DNA of 64,000 bases from Symsagittifera roscoffensis (taxonomy: Eukaryota; Xenacoelomorpha; Acoela; Convolutidae): the NCBI RefSeq assembly GCF_963678635.1, contig NC_087064.1:17415802-17479801 (forward strand), in the 5' to 3' direction. Shown here one piece after another: positions 58,665 to 64,000 of this stretch. Both the position numbers and the translations under genes were made by a program. Each line of letters starts with the position of its first letter. Position 1 is the first letter of the stretch. The notes under the pieces were generated by a model. It searched no databases and was not told the DNA's origin. It saw nothing but the letters and a program-made list of their open reading frames with translations.

Positions 58665-60331
58665 CAATGCCTCTGACATTTTTTTACCCGGAATACGAAG
58701 GGAAAAGGACGTCACCTCAGGCGTACGTGAAAGAAGCGATCAAAAGACAACAGGAGTTGAACGAGCTATGCAGGAGGAACACGGCGCAAGCGCAAATGAG
58801 GCAACGCAGGAAATATGACGAAAAAATTTTACGAGCAAAGCCATATGAAGTGGGCCAATACGTGTGGGTCTTCCAAAATGTCATACCGCCCAAGGGAACA
58901 AAGAAACTACTCAAGAAGTGGAGGGGACCATTCATGATAACGGAGGTTCATCAACAAGGACGGTTCTATCGCTTGAGTACTGGGCGAGCGGCACATTATG
59001 AAAATCTGAAGCCTCACGTCCCGTCCCCAGAGGATTGGTGCATACCGAAGGACATGGAGGGTCTTGAGTACCTGGTGGTAGAGCCAGCGTGTGAAAAGAA
59101 TGAAAAAGGCACCAGAGAGAAAAATGATGGTAATGAGAACTTGAGTCTGGACGACAACGAAAAGATAGGAGGGGAGTCTGATGCAGGATCATTTGTAGAA
59201 GAAGACTGGAACGACCCGGAGCAAGATGAGGTGCCGAAGTGGATGGAGCCGGATCGACCGATACCACCGGGAACCAGGACTGGCAATCGTAAACGCACCG
59301 GCATGAGGTACAACAGGTACGGGGATGACTTCTTGATCGATAAGATACAGCTAGACAAATTGGGCGAGGAACTACTGAGCGCGGGCGAACTGGAAGCCGG
59401 AGAGGAATGGCAGGTCATTGACGATGGTGGACACTATCCGCAGGAAGAGCACTCGACGCCGGAATTAGAGACGGATCTCGAGCAGAGTGAGATAGAGAGG
59501 AGGGAGAACACGAACTTGAGGATACTAGAGTGGATGCGCGATGTCAAAGACGAGAGCCACGAAGGACAAAGCATTCAACAAGTCGATGTATCAGCGGCAA
59601 ATTACATGAAAACAGAGGACCCTCTTTTCGGATGGACGGCAACAGACAGGCCACTGGACATTCCTCAGGACAATTCAGACCCGACAACATCGACGGGGAC
59701 GTCGATAAATATTTTTGTCCGGGGAGTGGGGGTAGGACTTACCCACACCGAAATATTGATGATAAAGAAGCTCAAGGAAGTGAGAGAAACAAGCGAACTG
59801 GAACTGGAAGAGGAAGAGCCGGAGCCTACCATAGGTCGGAACTTCAAAACGAAATTTGAAATACCCAATGAGTACTCGGAGAACATCATGATAACGGATA
59901 GTGACTTCATCCTGTCAAAGAGGACTAGCGCGATCTGCATCACGGCGGACATGATTTTCAAATCAAGATTGGAAGCTGACTTCAGAAGAGAGTACCAGAA
60001 CGTGGAGTTTCTGTTCAGACAGAGACCAGGACTAGGAGGGATGGCAGCGCTTCCACCATCAGTAGCACAAGTCCCGGGCAAATATCTGTGCTTCCTAGTG
60101 ACGAGGGTCAATGACAGGAACACAATTGATCCCGAACACGTGATGTTGGCACTAACAAGACTACGAGACTTCATGATTGAAAGAGGAATAACGGAGGTCT
60201 CAATGCCGGTGTATGACCCAAACAGGGGCAAACTGAGCTCGAGGGAATTGTACGCTATCCTACATGTAGTCTTTGCGGAAACTGAGATAATGGTGAATCT
60301 GCACAAAAAATACTACTTGAGCATCGCCTGA
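58665..60331 (+). CDS. Integrase C-terminus with GPY/F module and macrodomain-like tail
   Basis: The first part continues the integrase and reaches a GPY/F module (KKWRGPFMITEV, then FYRLSTGRAAHYENLKPH) near 58915-59020, a target-site/chromatin-contact region in Ty3/gypsy integrases. An acidic linker of about 250 residues follows. The last about 140 residues (from about 59905) resemble TARG1/OARD1-type macrodomains: CITAD, GGMAALPP, KYLCFLVTR, a helix with ALTRLRDFMIERG, EVSMPVYDP, then AILHVVFAETEIMVNL. The family's catalytic Lys aligns with Arg, and the GCGLD loop is replaced by DPNRGKL, so binding without hydrolysis is likelier. The stop is TGA at 60329-60331. Confidence 0.82.
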
Positions 60332-60832
60332 GTTGGGGACACGGGGGTCTCGAGTTGGGTGTGAGGGAGGAGTCTTGAGTTAGGTACTGGGGTGCGGCAC
60401 AGGTAAAGGGATCTTAAGACGTGATTGGCTTTACAATTAAATTTTAAAAAAGAATAAACGATGCTAAAACATAATATGAATCTGCATGCTTTTAAGGAAA
60501 TTCCAATTGAATCGTTTTAAATAGAATGAAAATGATAAGATTTTAACCATACTGGTAAAAGGGGGGGTTTCTAGGTTAGGAGCATGACATGTTAGGTCTT
60601 AATGTGGTTTCTGTTTTCAGATCAAGTTTGAAAAACAAAGTTGAAAATCCAACTACACTCAAGCGAGAGACAGAAAGAGAAATCTTGATTGAACTCGCGA
60701 TAATCGACACCTACAGCAAGTGTTTGCAAGGGAACATTTCTAGAGAATTCTTGAGTTGGGTAATACTTGAGTCGGTAAGGTAATTCTTGAGCTGGTTAAC
60801 GTATACCTGTATACATCCCGAAGTCACAAAGA
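60332..60832 (+). other. Pol-ORF3 intergenic region
   Basis: This 500-base non-coding stretch is rich in 'cttgagtt' words like those of the leader. It holds AATAAA at 60453-60458 and a strong splice acceptor ending at 60620. No gene is called; the 64-codon open frame from 60589 overlaps the acceptor and is not protein-like. Confidence 0.6.
60606..60620 (+). promoter_or_regulatory. Predicted splice acceptor for an ORF3 subgenomic mRNA
   Basis: GTTTCTGTTTTCAG is a near-ideal pyrimidine tract plus AG, 213 bases before the ORF3 ATG. It is better than most acceptors of the host genes here. The partner donor would be in the leader or gag. Confidence 0.5.
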
Positions 60833-63204
60833 ATGGCAGACAGATTCTGGAAATCCATGCCCGCGGCCCTGAAGAAGCCTACTCTTGATGAGCTGTACAG
60901 ACGCCTGAGGGACCTGGACTATACCCAGATAGACGAGAGAATGGCGGTAATGCTGAATGCCATCCTCCAGTTGGAAGACCAGGGTGAATGCAGGGAGTCT
61001 GCGACGGAGGCTGTCTTGATGATCGGCTACACCACCGAGGGTATATCAAACCAAGAACAGACCAGATGGTTGTCTTGGAATGTGGATGGAGGAGTAAGGG
61101 GCTTTGACTTGGCAAGGAATCCTGGCCTGAGTAACAATACCGAATATGGCGCAGGGGAAGTCCCACTACCAACTAGGCCAACAGCAAGATCTACAGGCCA
61201 AAGCTCGAGTAAGGTGCTATCGATGACGCGAGCACAACAGACGACCGAGGCATTCCCGGATCTTGGTGTTCTAAAGAACGAGCTCGAGAAGACGCAGAAG
61301 GAAAGGAATAAGGCGAACCTCGATCGGGATCAGGCAAAGCTGGATCGGGAGAAGGTTCAGCTGGAAAGGGACCAGGCGGTCAACGAGCGAGATCAGACTC
61401 TGAGGTTGCTGGAGATGCTAAAGGCTGAACATCAGCAGGAGCTAAGGGTGCGGGAGAATGCCGCGAATTGTGAACAACTGAAGTCGGAGTTGGAGAGAAT
61501 AGAACAACGACAACGCGAACTTGACGCACAGAAGGGAGCCAGGCCGAAGGAGCGAGTGGTTACCAGCTCGAGACCAGAGTCACGCATGGAGGTGGATGAA
61601 GTCCCCAGAGCAAGAGCACGGTTCAAACTTGACCGCGAGGCCCGGGAACACATGAGTGAAGGGTTGGAAGTCTGGATACCGAATGACGCAACGTCTTCCT
61701 TGCGTAGCCTAGAGACGCAACCCGTACGCCCGCTGATGGATGTGGTGCTGCCGGGATATACCCCAACCTCGACCTCGAGTGACAGTCAGGTGAGCGGCGG
61801 CTCATCGCGTCTGAAAGAGCTGGCAGAGAAATTACGACAGAAAAGTCGTGAAAGATCGACAAGGCCAGAGCTTCCCCCAACTTGGAGGGAACAGCCGGTC
61901 AGGAGCGTCGTGATCGCAAGCTATAAGAAAAATACAGAGAAGAGGTACCACAGGCATAATCGGCTGGACTGGAGTGCGGAACAGGGAGCCAGGAGGAACT
62001 GCTTCCATGACGCAGCCTGGGTGGAGTATCTTGCGCCACCCCGCGTGCCAGAAGGTGCGGTCCACCTGATCATAGGGGACAGCCTGGTGCGGGTGTTGAC
62101 CCGGATCCGGTCGCACTGGCAGACAGGAATCTTGAGTTTCGCTGGAGCGGCCACGCCACAGATGTTGGCGACGCTTGAGATGCTAGGGATGACTAAAGTG
62201 TACACGGTGACCTTGATGATCGGGACTAACGATGTATCAAGGGGAGAAGCAAGGAAAATAACGAGGCTGCACGACAAGATGAGTTGCCTTCTTGAGGAGC
62301 TGAGGATCCAGATGGACCCCATCCTGTTGACGGTATGTACCATCCCCTACAACATGATGTTTGACCAGCACGCCTTGGAGATGAACGAGAAGGTGCGGAA
62401 CCTAAACAAGGTGATCCGAGATATCCACTGGAAAAGTGTGCTCCCTGTCAGACTGTTGGACGTGGCGGAGCGCATGGAGAAAAAGGGATTCCCTGAAGAC
62501 ACCTCCAATGATGGAATCCACTTCGATAGGCCAAGGGGAGCGGAGTGGCTGAACGACGTCTTCCAAGAACACATAAACACGCTAGAGGCGGATCTGCTTG
62601 AGACAGCCCAATTCACGTTAGGACCACCCCCGAACCCACCATTCCTTGCCTCAAGGGCCTTGTCTGCTCGCTTGGGAACGAGAGTTGACACTAGAGATGG
62701 TTCGAGGAGCAACCAGGCCAGATTGCAGAGTGTCACGCCAATGGAGTCTGAGGAGGTGACATCATCAACACCTCCAGGCTCGGCGATATCCTCTGTGGTA
62801 GTGGCAGAGAACAAGCGGGAAAAGAGATCTATGGAGACCGCTCGCTTGAGATATCCTGAGAAGGTGAAAGAACTGGACCTAGAGGGTTTGGAATGCAGGC
62901 GAGAATTGGCGGAGACCCTGGGGATTGAACGAGTGTCGCACGAGGATTTAAACAGACATCATTGCGTGGACTGGTTGAAAGCTCATGAGCCACACTTCTC
63001 GAGAACGAAATTGATGGAGACCGCAGATCTGACCGGAATTCCCACAAAAGCGATCATGGGACCCATTAACTACAGACCCCTCAAGCTGTTGGGGAGTCCT
63101 GGACTCATAGTAGAACCCCCCAAACACGGAACAAGCATCGCCAGGATCAGGTTGGCGATCCCGGCACAGTTGAAAGTGGTGGACAAGCTACTCAATCCGG
63201 GGGA
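60833..63204 (+). CDS. ORF3: coiled coil plus SGNH (GDSL-type) hydrolase
   Basis: ATG at 60833 begins a short helical N-terminus, a Ser/Thr linker, a highly charged coiled coil at about residues 145-235 (repeating DRDQAKLDREKVQLERDQ) and a second linker. The SGNH hydrolase domain follows at about 408-590. Block I is IIGDSLVRVL with Ser417, block II SFAGAAT with the oxyanion Gly near 440, block III MIGTNDVSRG with Asn466, and block V NDGIHFD with Asp560 and His563. All four signature positions are present, so an esterase, lipase or deacetylase-like activity is plausible; the substrate is unknown. No signal peptide or membrane segment was seen. The frame stays open to 63342, but from about 63205 the family-like sequence is in another frame. 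Confidence 0.87.
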
Positions 63205-64000
63205 ATGGAATTGCCAGATGCCGCTTACGAAGGCTCGAAGTTGGCGGAAGATCCCAGGTACGGGAAGCCCTGTGGCAGCACCCAGCTGGCCAAAACCCTG
63301 GCAGTTTATGATAGAGCAGATCCAGCTGCTGCGAGAGTAGTCATTGTGGCGGGATCGGACTTCGAAGGAACGTCTCCCAAGTTGTTCTGGCCGGAGACTC
63401 TGATATACTCTTTGCCAGGAGCTGAATTAAACCAGATGTTAACTCTGGTGGTGGCAATAAAGTCGGAGATGCCCTGTGAGCCTGAGTTGCTATTGTTTGC
63501 AGGAATGAATGATCACCTGCACGCGATGGGACTTCTTGAGCAGCTAAAGGGCAATGAAATTCCGACATCGAGGAAGATATGGGAAGCCATTCAGGCGTTG
63601 TTTGCAGCGATGAATGAAGTGCAGGAGAATGTTGTCTCGAGATTTGGATCCAAGACGAAGGTGGTGTTCACCACATCCCCTGGATACGCGAATATGCCAC
63701 CTGCCCTACAATTCGTGTACGCGGTCTTGATCCTAATAGCAGAGGGGAGCGAATGGCGGATTCTAATGGCAGCCCCCAATCGGGAGTTGGAGCCATCGAA
63801 CCTGAGGCTTCGCAAGTCAGAATTGGCGGCGGCATGGGCGGACATATCTCATGCACTGAGGGGCTTTTATGGACTAGCCGACATCCTGATCGTATTAGAC
63901 GAGGTGCTCTTGCTAGAGATATCGAACTTTGCCAGGCAACTTAAGTTCAGCCCAGTCATTGGGGACGATCACCCGGCGATAAGCCAATTGACGGCCAGCT
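63205..64000 (+). CDS. ORF3 continuation, second degenerate SGNH-like region (runs off window)
   Basis: The frame from 63205 is open to the window end. It is one base out of register with the preceding part; the shift falls in a GGGGG run and is most simply a missing base. It encodes VVIVAGSDFEGTSPKLFW, LLLFAGMNDHLHAMGLL, KVVFTTSPGY and VIGDDHP. Spacing and order recall SGNH blocks I, III, the strand before block V, and D-x-H. The block I Gly-Asp-Ser order is altered (GSD), so catalysis is doubtful. The C-terminus lies outside the window. Confidence 0.7.
   Translation, partial: MELPDAAYEGSKLAEDPRYGKPCGSTQLAKTLAVYDRADPAAARVVIVAGSDFEGTSPKLFWPETLIYSLPGAELNQMLTLVVAIKSEMPCEPELLLFAGMNDHLHAMGLLEQLKGNEIPTSRKIWEAIQALFAAMNEVQENVVSRFGSKTKVVFTTSPGYANMPPALQFVYAVLILIAEGSEWRILMAAPNRELEPSNLRLRKSELAAAWADISHALRGFYGLADILIVLDEVLLLEISNFARQLKFSPVIGDDHPAISQLTAS

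Larger units (their letters stand above)
48345..64000 (+). mobile_element. Large Ty3/gypsy-type LTR retrotransposon, 3' end beyond window
   Basis: Composition shifts sharply at about 48.3 kb. The element includes a long leader or LTR, gag, aspartic protease, RT with YVDD, RNase H, DD35E integrase with GPY/F, a macrodomain-like tail and a third ORF with an SGNH hydrolase domain. The order PR-RT-RH-IN places it in Ty3/gypsy. The left boundary is an estimate: no TG…CA pair or primer-binding site could be fixed, because the 3' LTR is outside the window. Breaks are TAG at 52713, a frameshift near 54540, TGA at 58357, a frameshift near 58664 and a frameshift near 63205. Confidence 0.88.

Noticed and set aside
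52712-62814. Many minus-strand ORFs of 70-210 codons across the retrotransposon
   Set aside because: They mirror well-supported plus-strand coding regions, are rich in Ser/Cys/Leu as expected of antisense frames, and have no domains.
63205-63342. Last 45 codons of the ORF3 frame ending at 63342 as the true C-terminus
   Set aside because: This tail is Pro/Trp/Lys-rich and unlike the rest, whereas the alternative frame is open to the window end and reads like a folded domain.

Overview
The window is nuclear DNA from an AT-rich invertebrate animal; I cannot place it more precisely. The evidence is two host genes split by spliceosomal introns with GT/AG junctions and compatible phases, an animal-type polypeptide GalNAc-transferase, tRNA-derived SINE-like sequences, several MITE families and a large Ty3/gypsy LTR retrotransposon. 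Two 200-base N gaps (24455-24654 and 44796-44995) mark assembly joins.

Layout. From 1 to about 16.1 kb the DNA is AT-rich and repeat-dominated. It includes a roughly 2.8-kb unit present three times plus a diverged partial copy (about 6.0-14.3 kb). The only convincing gene there is a single-exon secreted saposin-like protein at 4492-4794. From 16.1 to 20.35 kb lies a more GC-rich tandem array with an 846-870 bp period. From 21.7 to 33.9 kb a plus-strand gene of eight exons encodes an unrecognised coiled-coil protein of about 321 residues; its exon phases close perfectly across 12 kb. From 34 to 41.4 kb I see mainly MITEs and SINE-like sequence, including a 974-bp composite insertion flanked by a perfect 8-bp target duplication. 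From 41.5 to 47.86 kb a minus-strand gene of at least nine exons encodes a Golgi polypeptide N-acetylgalactosaminyltransferase; the last lectin repeat was not found.

From about 48.3 kb to the window end lies the 5' and central part of a large Ty3/gypsy-type retrotransposon, much richer in GC than its surroundings. It has a long leader with a 14-bp minisatellite, Gag (coiled coil and two CCHC knuckles), an aspartic protease, reverse transcriptase, RNase H, and an integrase with H2C2, DD35E and GPY/F parts. Its unusual content is a TARG1/OARD1-like macrodomain at the Pol C-terminus and a third ORF with a complete SGNH (GDSL) hydrolase domain, followed by a second, degenerate SGNH-like region. 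A strong splice acceptor sits between Pol and ORF3, as would suit env-style subgenomic expression. The copy carries two in-frame stops, three frameshifts and a Gly at the first integrase catalytic Asp, so it looks recently inactivated, although some indels could be assembly errors. The 3' LTR lies outside the window.

The most interesting candidate for an under-described system is this retrotransposon architecture: gag-pol, then a macrodomain, then a separately expressed SGNH-esterase ORF.
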